DNA of 42,269 nucleotides from an uncultured Clostridia bacterium (GCA_947594935.1 CANQEM010000011.1:1-42269); one strand, 5' to 3'; shown: positions 9,395 to 19,265, numbered from the stretch's first letter. Program-made: numbers and translations. Notes: generated from the sequence alone by a model not told the origin.

Positions 9395-10942
9395 TCAATG
9401 TCTAAAATGTCTCATTTTAGTGAATACCATTGCAATTCCATATTCATTGCATTTATCAATAGAATCTTGATCTTTTATTGAACCACCTGGTTGAATTATT
9501 GCCTTAATTCCAGCTTTGTGTGCTTCTTCTACACAATCTGAAAATGGGAAAAATGCGTCTGATGCAAGTACAGCTCCATTTGTTACGCCTTCTCCAATCA
9601 ATTCTTCTCCATGTTCTACTGCTTGTTTTGTAGCCCAAATACGGTTTACTTGACCTGGTCCAATTCCAATAGATTGTTTGTTTTTACCAATTGCAATTCC
9701 GTTTGATTTAACATATTTAACAATTTTCCAAGTAAACATCATGTCATCTAATTGCTCTTGTGTTGGCTTTGTTTCTGTTACAACTTCATATTCATCTAAT
9801 AATTTTGAGTCGATTGTTTGAACTATTGCTCCACCATTTATTTTTTTGATGTCATAAGCTGTTGCTTTTTGTTTTACTGTGATACTTGGTAATTCTAGCA
9901 CTCTAACGTTTTTCTTTGTTTTCAAAATTTCTAATGCTTCTGGCTCATAAGAAGGTGCAACAATAACCTCTAAGAAAATTTCCTGCATTTCTTTTGCCAT
10001 TTGAACATTAACTTCTTTGTTTACTACAACAATTCCACCAAAAATTGAAGTTTTATCTGCCTCAAAAGCTTTTCTCCATGCTTTATAAATATCGCTGTCA
10101 CTGCCTACGCCACATGGATTTCCATGTTTACATGCAACAACAGTTGGCTCTTCAAATTCTTTTAATAATTCTAATGCTCCGTTTGTATCATTTATGTTAT
10201 TAAAAGATAATTCTTTTCCGTTTAATTGTGTTGCAATTGTAAGAGAACCTTCGCATTTTCCTATTTCTTTGTATAAAGCTGCCTTTTGATGTGGGTTCTC
10301 GCCATAGCGCATGTCTTGAACTTTTTCGTAAGTTAAAGTAAGTTTTTCTGGTAAGCTTTCATCTTTTCTTTGTTCTTTTAAATAATTTGCAATCATAGCA
10401 TCATAATTAGCAGTATGCTCAAAAACTGCTTGCATTAGTCTGAATTTTGTTTCTTTTGATACTTCTCCATTTTCTTCTAATTCTTTTAAAACAATTTCAT
10501 AGTCCTCTGGGTTTGTTATTACAGTTACATCTTGATAATTTTTTGCTGCACTTCTTAACATTGTTGGTCCACCAATATCAATGTTTTCAACGGCTTCTTC
10601 TCTTGTTACACCGTCTTTTAAAATTGTTTGTTTAAATGGATATAAATTTACAACTACAAAGTCAATTGTGTCAATGTTTAAATCTTGTAATTGTTTGATG
10701 TGTTCTGGTTTGTCTCTCCTTGCTAAGATTCCCGCATGTACTTTTGGATGTAAAGTTTTAACTCTACCATCTAAACATTCTGGAAAGCCTGTTAGTTCTG
10801 AAATTTCAATTACATTTACTCCTTCTTCTTTTAGTTTTTTGTAAGTTCCTCCTGTTGAAATGATTTCTACTCCTTGTTTTTCTAGTCTTTTTGCAAATTC
10901 TACAATTCCTGTTTTGTCTGAAACACTGATTAAAGCTTTCAT
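9395..10942 (-). CDS. purH: Bifunctional AICAR transformylase / IMP cyclohydrolase
   Basis: Catalyses the last two steps of de novo IMP synthesis. The N-terminal MGS-like cyclohydrolase domain (about 1-145) opens with [15 protein letters not shown]. The transformylase domain carries the catalytic [10 protein letters not shown], with the family's Lys-His pair. The protein ends in the typical MRHFRH. Its 515 residues match the family. A strong AAGGAAGGAG site precedes the ATG. It is isolated here from other pur genes, downstream of fic and upstream of the M50 protease. Confidence 0.97.
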   Translation of the reverse strand: MKALISVSDKTGIVEFAKRLEKQGVEIISTGGTYKKLKEEGVNVIEISELTGFPECLDGRVKTLHPKVHAGILARRDKPEHIKQLQDLNIDTIDFVVVNLYPFKQTILKDGVTREEAVENIDIGGPTMLRSAAKNYQDVTVITNPEDYEIVLKELEENGEVSKETKFRLMQAVFEHTANYDAMIANYLKEQRKDESLPEKLTLTYEKVQDMRYGENPHQKAALYKEIGKCEGSLTIATQLNGKELSFNNINDTNGALELLKEFEEPTVVACKHGNPCGVGSDSDIYKAWRKAFEADKTSIFGGIVVVNKEVNVQMAKEMQEIFLEVIVAPSYEPEALEILKTKKNVRVLELPSITVKQKATAYDIKKINGGAIVQTIDSKLLDEYEVVTETKPTQEQLDDMMFTWKIVKYVKSNGIAIGKNKQSIGIGPGQVNRIWATKQAVEHGEELIGEGVTNGAVLASDAFFPFSDCVEEAHKAGIKAIIQPGGSIKDQDSIDKCNEYGIAMVFTKMRHFRH

Positions 10943-10961
10943 AATAAAACTCCTTCCTTTT

Positions 10962-11810
10962 TTATATATTTGTTGTTTTAAGATTTAGCTCTGAATTATC
11001 CAATTTATTTTGTTTATTAAATAATAAGTTTTCAAAAAATAGTTCTAAATATTTTTTGTCTTCTTCAATTCCTTCTGAAATGTTACTATAATTTGCTCTA
11101 ACTAACGCATTTCTGAAATATACTGAGTTATCTTTAAATAATTCGTTATTAACATTAAAACCTTTGCTATTTAGATATTTTTGGATAAACAATGCTGTTG
11201 TTCTTGTATTTCCTTCGCCAAAAGGATGTACTTGCCAAATATGTGCAGTAAATGTGCATAATCTATCTATTTTTTCTTTATCTGTTTTTTCTATATATTT
11301 TTGATTTGCTTCTTCTGCAAAATCATATTTTAAAGTTTCTTCTATCATAGAGTAATCAGCATATTGAACTGTTTCTCCATTTAATATTGGTTCCTTTTTA
11401 GTTATGTTATAGTCTCTGAATTCTCCTATATATTTCTCGTCAATTCCTATATTGATATTTTCAAATAGTCTTTTATGATATTGTTTTAAGGTTAAGTAAT
11501 TAAATGTAAAGGCTTTGTCGTTTAATATTTTTACTATTCTTAAAGATACTTCGTCTGCCTGTTTTTCATGTTGATTTATCTTTGCTTGGTCTGTATTTTC
11601 ATAATATTCTTTTATTTCTTTTTCAACAATGTCATAACCTTTTTTCCCTATTATATTTTCAGTTGCTAAATCTACCATATACTTTGATGGAATAAGATTG
11701 TCAACTGTTTGAAGTCCAAAGGCAATATTCCAGTTTAATTGACGTTGCTTAGAATCTTCTGTTTCTCCAATTCTTTCATATTTAATTTTATCTAAATAAT
11801 TTTCGTTCAT
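10962..11810 (-). CDS. Fic family protein with VbhA-like N-terminal region
   Basis: 282 residues. The catalytic Fic motif HPFGEGNTR is at 195-203 and complete (His, Asn, Arg), so AMPylation or a related nucleotide transfer is plausible; the target is unknown. An N-terminal helical segment (about 25-70) reads [13 protein letters not shown], resembling the VbhA antitoxin layout [S/T]xxxE[G/N] followed by PS, but with Leu, Asp and Asn at the key positions. A second candidate autoinhibitory match, SNISEG, is at 242-247 after the Fic core. No separate antitoxin gene is seen beside it. It sits between lysS and purH, 19 bases before purH, with ATG after AGGAG. Confidence 0.9.
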   Translation of the reverse strand: MNENYLDKIKYERIGETEDSKQRQLNWNIAFGLQTVDNLIPSKYMVDLATENIIGKKGYDIVEKEIKEYYENTDQAKINQHEKQADEVSLRIVKILNDKAFTFNYLTLKQYHKRLFENINIGIDEKYIGEFRDYNITKKEPILNGETVQYADYSMIEETLKYDFAEEANQKYIEKTDKEKIDRLCTFTAHIWQVHPFGEGNTRTTALFIQKYLNSKGFNVNNELFKDNSVYFRNALVRANYSNISEGIEEDKKYLELFFENLLFNKQNKLDNSELNLKTTNI

Positions 11811-11892
11811 AACTTTACTCCTATATTTTTATACTCTATTAAGCTTTTGTTAATTTTTATAGGCAACTGTTCATTATAAAAATATTGTATTA

Positions 11893-13377
11893 TTATGAAA
11901 GTGGTTTCATAGTTGGGAATAGTAGCACATCTCTAATTGATGCTGCATCTGTTAATAACATGATAAGCCTATCAATTCCTATTCCTAGCCCACCTGTTGG
12001 TGGTAAACCAATTTCAAGTGCTTGAATATAGTCCTCGTCCATCATGGCTGCCTCTTCGTCACCAGCCTCTTTTGCTTCAACTTGCTTTTTAAACCTTTCA
12101 TATTGGTCAATTGGGTCATTTAATTCTGAAAAGGCATTTCCATATTCACGCCCACCTATAAACACTTCAAACCTCTCTGTCATGTTCTTGTTATTTGGGC
12201 ATTTCTTTGCAAGTGGAGAAATTTCTACCGGATATTCATAGATAAAGGTTGGTTGTATCAAAGTTTTTTCTACATATTCATCAAAGAATATACTTATAAT
12301 ATCTCCTCTTGTTTGCTTGATTTCTGGAACTTCTAAGTTCCTTTCTTTTGCAAGTTTTAGAGCTTCCTCGTCTGTTTTTACCTCATTAAAGTCAATTCCA
12401 GTTACTTCTTTGATAGAATCTATCATTGTAATACGCTTCCAGCCCGGTGTTAAATCAATTTCTTGATCTTGGTAAGTTATTTTTGTTGTACCTAGAACTT
12501 CCTTAGCTGTTCTTGAAAAAATCTCCTCTGTAATATCCATCATGTCGTGAAAATCTTCATAAGCAGCATATAGTTCTAGCATTGTAAATTCTGGGTTGTG
12601 CCTTATATCCATACCCTCATTACGGAACACCCTACCTATTTCATATACTTTATCAAAACCGCCTACAATTAACCTTTTCAAATTAAGCTCTAAGGCAATT
12701 CTTAGATACATGTCAATATCTAGTGTGTTGTGATGTGTGATAAATGGACGTGCAGAAGCACCACCAGAAATTGTATTTAAAATTGGTGTTTCAACTTCTA
12801 AATATCCTTTTTCTTCCAAAATTTGTCTTACTTTACTGATTATTTTGCTCCTTAATAAAAAGGTTTGCTTTACTTCTGGGTTCACAATTAAATCTGTATA
12901 TCTTTGCCTATAACGTAAATCTGGGTCTTTCAAGCCATGGAATTTTTCTGGTAGTGGTCTTAATGATTTTGAAAGCAAAGTAACTTCTTTTGCATGTACT
13001 GAAATTTCCTCTGTTCTTGTTTTAAACACAAAACCAGTTATACCTATGATGTCTCCTATATCATAGGATTTAAAAGCTTTATATGATTCTTCCCCTAAGT
13101 CATTTATACTAACATAGCTTTGAATTTTCTCGTCACTATCTTGTATTGTGCAAAATGAAGCCTTTCCCATAATTCTTTTTGCGATAATTCTTCCAGCAAC
13201 TGTAACATCTTTTTGTTCAAAAGCCTCATAATTTGCCTTGATTTCACCAGCTGTGTGGTTTCTATCAAATTTTGTAATTTCAAAAGGGTCTTTCCCCTCT
13301 TGTTGCATTTCTTGTAATTTATCACGTCTGATTTGCATTAAATGATTTATATCTAATTCTTGTTCTTCGTCTTGCAT
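11893..13377 (-). CDS. lysS: Lysyl-tRNA synthetase, class II
   Basis: Charges tRNA-Lys. The 494 residues contain an N-terminal OB-fold anticodon-binding domain (about 55-150) and a class II catalytic core: motif 2 around [14 protein letters not shown], motif 3 [12 protein letters not shown]. The ATG at 13377 follows GGTAGGA. A longer frame upstream is excluded because it would translate the promoter itself. No T-box leader is present; the predicted 5' leader is only about 30 bases. It is the first gene of the minus-strand run through fic and purH, divergent from tsaC. Confidence 0.97.
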   Translation of the reverse strand: MQDEEQELDINHLMQIRRDKLQEMQQEGKDPFEITKFDRNHTAGEIKANYEAFEQKDVTVAGRIIAKRIMGKASFCTIQDSDEKIQSYVSINDLGEESYKAFKSYDIGDIIGITGFVFKTRTEEISVHAKEVTLLSKSLRPLPEKFHGLKDPDLRYRQRYTDLIVNPEVKQTFLLRSKIISKVRQILEEKGYLEVETPILNTISGGASARPFITHHNTLDIDMYLRIALELNLKRLIVGGFDKVYEIGRVFRNEGMDIRHNPEFTMLELYAAYEDFHDMMDITEEIFSRTAKEVLGTTKITYQDQEIDLTPGWKRITMIDSIKEVTGIDFNEVKTDEEALKLAKERNLEVPEIKQTRGDIISIFFDEYVEKTLIQPTFIYEYPVEISPLAKKCPNNKNMTERFEVFIGGREYGNAFSELNDPIDQYERFKKQVEAKEAGDEEAAMMDEDYIQALEIGLPPTGGLGIGIDRLIMLLTDAASIRDVLLFPTMKPLS

Positions 13378-13417
13378 AAAAATTCCTACCTTTCTGATTC
13401 GCAATTTTTCTGTACCC

Positions 13418-13446
13418 ATTATATCATAGCACTTAGCCGTTGTCAA
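13418..13446 (-). promoter_or_regulatory. Consensus sigma-A promoter of lysS
   Basis: TTGACA (13441-13446 on the minus strand), a 17-bp spacer and TATAAT (13418-13423): a perfect consensus promoter. It fixes the lysS start at 13377. Confidence 0.88.
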
Positions 13447-13463
13447 TTTACTAAATGAATTAC

Positions 13464-13492
13464 TTGCATAAAAAATAAATTTGTGCTAAATT
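13464..13492 (+). promoter_or_regulatory. Promoter of tsaC/ywlC
   Basis: TTGCAT (13464-13469), 17 bp, TAAATT (13487-13492) preceded by TGC (extended -10). It lies back to back with the lysS promoter. Confidence 0.6.
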
Positions 13493-13512
13493 ATAGTAAA
13501 AGGAGATTTATT

Positions 13513-14079
13513 ATGGACTTAAATATACCTGCTAATATTATAAAAAATGGTGGAATTGTTATTTTTCCAACTGAAACTGTATATGGAATTGGAACAAATG
13601 CTTTTAACGAAGCCTCTATTGAAAAATTATATAATTTGAAAAAAAGACCTCGTGAAAAGCCTCTTAGTTTGCTAGTTTCTGATATGGATATGATAAACAA
13701 AATTGCAAAAGATATAACTGATGTAGAATACAAATTGATAGAAACATATTTCCCCGGACCTGTTACAATCATCTTGAAGAAAAGTGATATTGTGCCAGAC
13801 ATTGTAACAGCTGGGCAAGATACTGTTGGTGTGCGTATGTCACGCAACCCAATCGCACAAAAATTAGTTGAACTTTCCGGAGTTCCAATTGCCGCACCAA
13901 GTGCGAATATTTCCGGTAAACCAAGTGGCACAAATTTAAATACAATTCTAAATGATTTCAAAGTAGATTTTGTTATAGATGGCGGTGAAAGTGAATTAGG
14001 AATTGCCTCCACCATTGTAAAAGTTGTTGACGGCATACCAAAAATTTTAAGACAAGGAACACAAAAAATAGAGCTTTAA
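13513..14079 (+). CDS. tsaC: L-threonylcarbamoyladenylate synthase (TsaC/YwlC/Sua5 family)
   Basis: Makes threonylcarbamoyl-AMP from threonine, bicarbonate and ATP, the first step of t6A synthesis; TsaD (7.6 kb) uses the product. 188 residues, so this is the short TsaC form without the C-terminal Sua5 domain. YrdC-fold landmarks are FPTETVYGIGTNA, the basic KKRPREKPLSLLVS, PGPVTIIL, GVRMSRNP and APSANISGKPSGT. The ATG at 13513 is 7 bases after AAAAGGAG; the longer frame from 13483 has no site. It is one of few plus-strand genes and converges with rpe, only 3 bases separating the stop codons. Confidence 0.94.
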   Translation: MDLNIPANIIKNGGIVIFPTETVYGIGTNAFNEASIEKLYNLKKRPREKPLSLLVSDMDMINKIAKDITDVEYKLIETYFPGPVTIILKKSDIVPDIVTAGQDTVGVRMSRNPIAQKLVELSGVPIAAPSANISGKPSGTNLNTILNDFKVDFVIDGGESELGIASTIVKVVDGIPKILRQGTQKIEL

Positions 14080-14093
14080 TTTTTATAAAGCTC
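14071..14093. terminator. Bidirectional terminator shared by tsaC and rpe
   Basis: GAGCTTTA (14071-14078) pairs with TAAAGCTC (14086-14093). Both stop codons (14077-14079 plus, 14083-14085 minus) lie inside the hairpin. T-rich tails follow on both strands: CATTTTCTTTTTTT on plus, TATTTTTTG on minus. Confidence 0.8.
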
Positions 14094-14757
14094 CATTTTC
14101 TTTTTTTAGGCATCTTATTATTTCTCCATAATCAATAGCTTTTAATATAGCAGTCCCTGCAACTAGAATATTTGCACCAGCCTCTTTAACAGGTCTTGCA
14201 GTATGTAAGTTAATTCCACCATCAACTTCTATATCAACTTCTAAATCATTGTGGTCAATATATACTTTTGATTGTCTTACTTTATCTGTCATTTCCTTCA
14301 TAAAAGTTTGTCCACCTCTGCCAGGCTCCACTGTCATAATCAACACAAGATGAGCATAAGGCAAAATTGGATAAATGTCAGCCACTTCTGTTGCTGGTTT
14401 TACAGCTATTCCCACCTTTGAATTATATTGCTTAATTTGTTCAATATATTGTATGGCTGTGTCATAATTCTCACAAGCCTCAAAATGGAAAGTCATACAC
14501 CTAGGCTCTAAAACCCCAAAGTCGTCAATAGCTTTTTTTACATCTTTTACCATAAAATGAATATCTAATGGTAAATTTGAAATTCTTTTGATATAAGAAG
14601 CATATTCAAGCATTTTCTTGTAAGTATTTTTCCTAACAAACTTTCCGTCCATAACATCAATATGAAAATAATCAGTTTTGCCCTTTTCTAAGGCTAAAAA
14701 AGTCTCTGCCTCTTTTCCTTCTTCAACATTTAAAATTGATGTTGATACCTCTACCAT
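14083..14757 (-). CDS. rpe: Ribulose-phosphate 3-epimerase
   Basis: TIM-barrel epimerase that interconverts ribulose-5-P and xylulose-5-P. Metal and substrate motifs are HIDVMDGKFV, DIHFM, the phosphate-binding loop VEPGRGGQTF (usually VNPGFGGQ) and VDGGIN. Its 224 residues fit the family, but the loop and the segment after VMDG (RKNTYKKMLEY) differ from the textbook enzyme, so a related sugar-phosphate epimerase activity is possible. The place after prpC-pknB-rsgA matches the B. subtilis prpC-prkC-rsgA-rpe order and supports Rpe. Its start overlaps the rsgA end by 7 bases. Confidence 0.88.
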   Translation of the reverse strand: MVEVSTSILNVEEGKEAETFLALEKGKTDYFHIDVMDGKFVRKNTYKKMLEYASYIKRISNLPLDIHFMVKDVKKAIDDFGVLEPRCMTFHFEACENYDTAIQYIEQIKQYNSKVGIAVKPATEVADIYPILPYAHLVLIMTVEPGRGGQTFMKEMTDKVRQSKVYIDHNDLEVDIEVDGGINLHTARPVKEAGANILVAGTAILKAIDYGEIIRCLKKENGAL

Positions 14758-15635
14758 CTATGTTTCTCCTTTTCTTTTAATTCTTCATATATTTTTAAAA
14801 ATCTTAAATATCTATCTTCTGAAATTTTACCTTCTTCAACTGCCATCTTTATTCCACAATTCTTTTCTTTAACATGTGTGCACCCGATAAATTCACAATT
14901 TTCAATATACCTTCTAAATTCAACAAAACATGTTGCAAGCTCGTCCGCAGGAATTTCAGAAATATCAAAAGTTGAAAAACCGGGAGTGTCTGCAATATAT
15001 GTATTTTTGTTGATTTCATACATTTGAATAGCTGTTGTGGTGTTCTTACCTCTCTGGTTGCGTTGGCTTATTTGCCCTTCCTCTGTTATTGCCTTTGAAA
15101 ATATCGCATTTATTAAACTTGATTTGCCCACACCAGAATTTCCAGAAAACACATTGATATTGTCTTTCAAAAGTTTTTTTAGTTCTTCAACTCCTACTCG
15201 TTTATTCGCCTGTGTTTCCAAAACTTTATATCCTAGTTTTCTATAAATCTCTTTGATTTCCTTAAAATTCCCATCTTTATCTAAATCAGCTTTGTTTAAA
15301 ACGATTATCACATTTATTTTTAGAAATTCAGCAAGTGCAAGCTGTTTATCTAACAACAATAAATCTGGCTTAGGTTTTTGGCTAGAAACAACAAAAACCA
15401 TTTGAGTAATATTGGCAACTTTCGGTCTTTTTAATAAAACACTTCTTTCCTCTATTTCTTCAATTACAGCTGATTTTTCATTTTCAACTAAAATTTGAAC
15501 CATATCACCAACAACAGGGGAGATTTTTTTCTCCTTAAATCTCCCCCTTGCGGTTGCTAAATATTCACCATTTTTTGTGCTAACAACATATTGATTTGAA
15601 ACATTTTTAACAATATGCCCTTCTAATTGCTCCAT
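14751..15635 (-). CDS. rsgA: Ribosome small-subunit-dependent GTPase RsgA
   Basis: Circularly permuted GTPase that acts in 30S maturation. Order: N-terminal OB domain (about 1-70), then G4 LNKADL, then G1 SGNSGVGKSSLINA, then G3 DTPGFS, as expected for the cpGTPase arrangement. A C-terminal zinc knuckle shows C, CEFIGCTH and C ligands. 294 residues is normal. It sits between pknB and rpe in the conserved prpC-pknB-rsgA-rpe locus. ATG follows AAGAGGGG. Confidence 0.95.
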   Translation of the reverse strand: MEQLEGHIVKNVSNQYVVSTKNGEYLATARGRFKEKKISPVVGDMVQILVENEKSAVIEEIEERSVLLKRPKVANITQMVFVVSSQKPKPDLLLLDKQLALAEFLKINVIIVLNKADLDKDGNFKEIKEIYRKLGYKVLETQANKRVGVEELKKLLKDNINVFSGNSGVGKSSLINAIFSKAITEEGQISQRNQRGKNTTTAIQMYEINKNTYIADTPGFSTFDISEIPADELATCFVEFRRYIENCEFIGCTHVKEKNCGIKMAVEEGKISEDRYLRFLKIYEELKEKEKHRW

Positions 15636-15654
15636 CCAAACCCCTCTTTAATTT

Positions 15655-17662
15655 TTATTGAAAAGTAAATTTGTTAGTATTATTCAAATTGATAGTTTGA
15701 GTTCTAGTCCAGTTTCCACCGCTTCTATCTGTTATGATAACTTGAACTGAAACACTACCTTTTCCAGTGATTGTTGTAGATACATCTGTCTTATTTTTAT
15801 CTACACCAGTGCTTGAATAAACACTCTTACCATCTACTAATAACTCTACATCAGCTGTTTTATCAGATTGAACATGCTCCTCTGTTGCTCCACCTTCTTC
15901 TGAACTATCTGAACTTCCAGAGCTTGAACTGCTTGTATATCCACCAGTCATAGATTTTACATTTATTATAATAGTTGCTGATTTATCTTCTTGAATTTTA
16001 TTTACTGTTAAAGTAACTGTTGTGCCTTCATCAACTTTTTTACCACTATCTAAGCTTTGTTTTAAAACAACACCATTTTCTTTTGAAGAATTTTCTTCAT
16101 AATTAACTGTTACTTTAAAACCTAGACCTTCTAGTTCTGATTTTGCAGCATTTTCAGCTTTTCCAACAACATTTGTCATAGTAATTTCTTTTATACCTGT
16201 TCCAATGCTTACATGTAGTTTTACTGTATCACCTGCTGAAACCTCTGCATCAGGCTCTGTTTCTTGGCTGATTACATGGTCAACTGCAATTGTTTTACTT
16301 GTTTCTTCAACAATTTCAGCTTTCAATTTTGCTTCTTCAATCATCTTGATTGCTTCTTCTTTTTCCTTACCTTCAACATTAGGTACTTTTGTCTTTTCAG
16401 TTCCCTTGCTAACAACAACTTTTACTGTGCTACCTTGTTTTACAGAATGATATTTATCAAAATATGCAGGGTTTTGGCTTATTATATGGTCTTCTTCTAC
16501 ATCTTTGTTATATTCTTCCTTCTCTTCCTCATAAACAAGCTTTGCCTCTTCAATTGCTTTTTTAGCTTCATCTTTGTGCATACCTACAACATTTGGCATA
16601 TCAACTTCTGGTGGGTTTGTAATACTTAAAACCCCCATTGTTCCACCAAAAGCAACAAAGAATAAAAGAATTACACCAATAAACACACTAAGCTTTTTAT
16701 GGTCCATTATCCATTGAATAAACTTATTCTTTGGCTTGTTATTTTTACCTGTTTTTCTTGCTTGTGGTTCTACACCTATTTTTTGAGTTCTAGCTGTTTT
16801 ATCATAAGGAATTTCTTCAACAAAATCGCCTTCTGGGTTTTTCAAAGCCTCTTTCAAATCCTTTAATAAATCCATACTAGTTTGATACCTAAGCATTGGG
16901 TCTTTTTGAATAGCTTTCATTATAATCTTGTTAATTGCCTCTGGAATATTAGGGTTTAACTTGATTGGTTCAACTGGTTCTTCCTGCATGTGCTTCAAAG
17001 CAACTGATACTGGTGTATCTGCATCAAAAGGAACTTTACCAGTAAGCATTTCATACATTACAACACCTAATGAATAAATATCAGATTTTGCATCTGTATA
17101 ACCACCTCTTGCATGTTCTGGTGAAAAATAATGTACTGAGCCAATAGTTGTTCCAAAAGCTGTAATTGTAGAATTTGAAACCGCCTTAGCTATACCAAAA
17201 TCAGTAATTTTGGCAGTTCCATCTTCTGTTATTATTATATTATGTGGTTTAATATCCCTATGTATTATATTGTTGCAATGAGCCACATCTAGTGCAGCAG
17301 CAATTTGAATAGCAACATTCATAGACCATTTCCAAGGTAAAGGTCCTTTCTCCTCTACTATAATTTCTTTTAAAGTTTTACCTTGCACAAGCTCCATAAC
17401 AATATAATAAATTCCATCATCAACACCTACATCATATATAGAAACAATATTTGCATGTGTAAGACGTGCAGCTGATTGAGCCTCTGTTTCAAACCTTTTT
17501 ATAAACTCTGCGTCTGTTGTGAATTCATCTCTTAAAACTTTAACTGCAACATTTCTATTTAATATAACATCTCTTGCCTTGTAAACAATAGCCATACCGG
17601 CCATTACCTACCTTTTGAAGTATCTCATAACGGTTCCCCAATAATTTCCCTTCTAAAATCAT
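15655..17662 (-). CDS. pknB: PASTA-domain Ser/Thr protein kinase (PknB/PrkC), apparent +1 frameshift near the N-terminus
   Basis: Membrane Ser/Thr kinase sensing cell-wall fragments. The ATG at 17662 has a strong AAGGAG site and encodes MILEGKLLGNRYEILQKVGN, the normal kinase start, but the frame breaks at the CCGGCC around 17597-17602. The rest of the kinase is open from an internal ATG at 17604. Removing one base would join them as GNGGMAIVYKA, the expected glycine-rich loop. In the downstream frame: VAVK lysine 22, HRD 115-117, DFG 135-137, one membrane helix at 306-326, three PASTA repeats (about 336-540), a Ser-rich linker and a C-terminal domain. Starting at 17604 would lose the first strand and half the loop. 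Corrected length is about 668 residues. Sequence error or real inactivation cannot be told apart here. Confidence 0.9.
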
Positions 17663-17686
17663 TTTTTATCTCTCCTTCTTTAACTG

Positions 17687-18421
17687 TTATATATTTTTTA
17701 TCACTACAACAGTAATATTGTCATACCCGCCTTTGTCATTTGCTATTTGTACTAGTTCTTTTGTTGCTTGTTCAAGATTGCCCTTTGTTTTTTGATATAT
17801 TTGCTCTTGGTCCACTAAATTTGATAACCCATCTGAGCACATAACAATAACATCATCTTTCAAAAAGCCTTTAACCATTACATCTGGCTCTACAAATGCG
17901 TTACAGCCAAGTGCTTTCATAAGCATATTTTTCTTAGGGTGATGTTCCGCTTCTTCTTGCGTAATTTCCCCATCTTTCACCAATTTTTGCACATAGCTGT
18001 GGTCTTGCGTTAATTTCCTAATAAATGATTTTCGTATTCGATAAATTCTGCTATCACCAATATGCCCAATATATACCTTATTATTATATATTAAGCATAG
18101 TTCCAAAGTAGTACCCATTCCTTCTAGTTCTTTATTTTCTTTTGATTTTTCATATACAATCATATTTGCATATTCAATACTACTTCCTAGCAATTGTATG
18201 ATGCTGTCTCTATCCTTTTCAATTTGTTCAAAATTGTTGGTAATATATTTTTTTGCTGATTCGATTGCAAGTTTACTTGCAATTTCGCCACCATTGTAAC
18301 CGCCCATACCATCTGCTAACATATATAGTTGTACTTTATCCAATGAATTTGAAATATAAAAAGAATCTTCATTTATTTCTCTTAATTTTCCAACATCAGA
18401 TTTTGCATAAGCTATTATCAT
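17687..18421 (-). CDS. prpC: PP2C-type Ser/Thr phosphatase PrpC/Stp
   Basis: Partner phosphatase that reverses PknB phosphorylation; cytosolic, metal-dependent. 244 residues with the PPM motifs: GKLREINEDSF, LADGMGGYNGGE (metal aspartate), GDSRIYRI, LTQDHSYV, MCSDGLSNLV and GGYDNITVVV. ATG follows GAGGTG. It is the first gene of the prpC-pknB-rsgA-rpe operon, 24 bases before pknB, with a promoter facing away from deoD. Confidence 0.95.
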   Translation of the reverse strand: MIIAYAKSDVGKLREINEDSFYISNSLDKVQLYMLADGMGGYNGGEIASKLAIESAKKYITNNFEQIEKDRDSIIQLLGSSIEYANMIVYEKSKENKELEGMGTTLELCLIYNNKVYIGHIGDSRIYRIRKSFIRKLTQDHSYVQKLVKDGEITQEEAEHHPKKNMLMKALGCNAFVEPDVMVKGFLKDDVIVMCSDGLSNLVDQEQIYQKTKGNLEQATKELVQIANDKGGYDNITVVVIKNI

Positions 18422-18447
18422 ATTTTCACCTCAAATTCTTCAATAAA

Positions 18448-18476
18448 GTTATATCACAAATCTTGCTTTTTTGCAA
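18448..18476 (-). promoter_or_regulatory. Promoter of prpC-pknB-rsgA-rpe
   Basis: Minus strand TTGCAA (18471-18476), 17 bp, TATAAC (18448-18453) with TGA just upstream of the -10. Confidence 0.68.
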
Positions 18477-18504
18477 TTGATTTTAGTAAATTTTGTGATA
18501 TAAT
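18477..18504 (+). promoter_or_regulatory. Promoter of deoD
   Basis: TTGATT (18477-18482), 16 bp, TATAAT (18499-18504) with extended TGA. It abuts the divergent prpC -35. Confidence 0.68.
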
Positions 18505-18526
18505 ATTACCAAAGGAGGAGATAAAT

Positions 18527-19240
18527 ATGTCTACACCACATAATGAGGCTGAGATTGGTCAAATTGCAAAAAATGTTATAATGCCAGGCGACCCTTTAAG
18601 AGCTAAATATATTGCAGAAAATTTCTTAGAAAACGCAAAACTTGTAAACCAAGTAAGGGGAATGTTTGCATATACTGGCACATACAAAGGCAAGGAATTA
18701 ACTGTTATGGCATCTGGTATGGGTATGCCTAGTATGGGAATTTATAGTTATGAACTATTTAAAATTTACGGAGTAGAAAACATTATAAGAATTGGATCTT
18801 GCGGTGGATATAAACCAGAACTAAAATTATTTGATATAATTTTAGCAAAAGAAGTATTTTCAGAAGGCAATTATGCACTTACCTTAAACAATGAAAACTG
18901 CCACATCGTAAAATCAAATGAAGAATTAAATTCAAAAATTACACAAACAGCTAATAACTTAAACTTAAAAATCTTTGAAGGTAACACAGTTTGCTCTGAC
19001 TGCTTTGATGTATATATGACTGATGTAAATCAATTTCTATCACGCGTACCTTCTGGTTTTAACCCTATTAGTGCAGAGATGGAAGCTTTTGCTTTATTCT
19101 ACAATGCACAACTATTAGGAAAAAAAGCAACTTGTTTGATGAGTGTTGTTGATTCAAAATATATCAAAGAAATTGCAACACCTGAGCAAAGGCAAACAGG
19201 CTTAACAAATATGATAAAACTTGCCTTAGAAAGTATATAA
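18527..19240 (+). CDS. deoD: Purine-nucleoside phosphorylase, DeoD type
   Basis: Hexameric nucleoside phosphorylase that splits purine (deoxy)ribonucleosides with phosphate for salvage. 237 residues, usual length. Motifs: STPHNEAEIGQIA at the start (His contacts the neighbouring subunit), phosphate loop MPGDPLRAKYIAE, GMGMPSMGIY, RIGSCGG, SAEMEAFAL for the ribose, and the catalytic aspartate in MSVVDSK. ATG after AAAGGAGGAG. Single-gene unit on the plus strand, convergent with greA. Confidence 0.95.
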   Translation: MSTPHNEAEIGQIAKNVIMPGDPLRAKYIAENFLENAKLVNQVRGMFAYTGTYKGKELTVMASGMGMPSMGIYSYELFKIYGVENIIRIGSCGGYKPELKLFDIILAKEVFSEGNYALTLNNENCHIVKSNEELNSKITQTANNLNLKIFEGNTVCSDCFDVYMTDVNQFLSRVPSGFNPISAEMEAFALFYNAQLLGKKATCLMSVVDSKYIKEIATPEQRQTGLTNMIKLALESI

Positions 19241-19243
19241 AAA

Positions 19244-19265
19244 AATCTCTCGATTTCGAGAGATT
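19244..19265. terminator. Bidirectional terminator between deoD and greA
   Basis: AATCTCTCGA and TCGAGAGATT form a perfect 10-bp arm pair, with TTATTTTTTT after it on the plus strand. It overlaps the greA stop (19264-19266). Confidence 0.82.

Noticed and set aside
11811..11892. T-box or riboswitch in front of fic or lysS
   Set aside because: Leaders are too short, and no T-box sequence or lysine riboswitch core is seen.
13378..13446. Longer lysS with 23 more residues
   Set aside because: The extra codons are the TTGACA/TATAAT promoter and leader; the ATG at 13377 has a proper site.
13483..13512. Ten-residue N-terminal extension of tsaC
   Set aside because: It covers the -10 of the tsaC promoter and the Shine-Dalgarno; the ATG at 13513 is the start.
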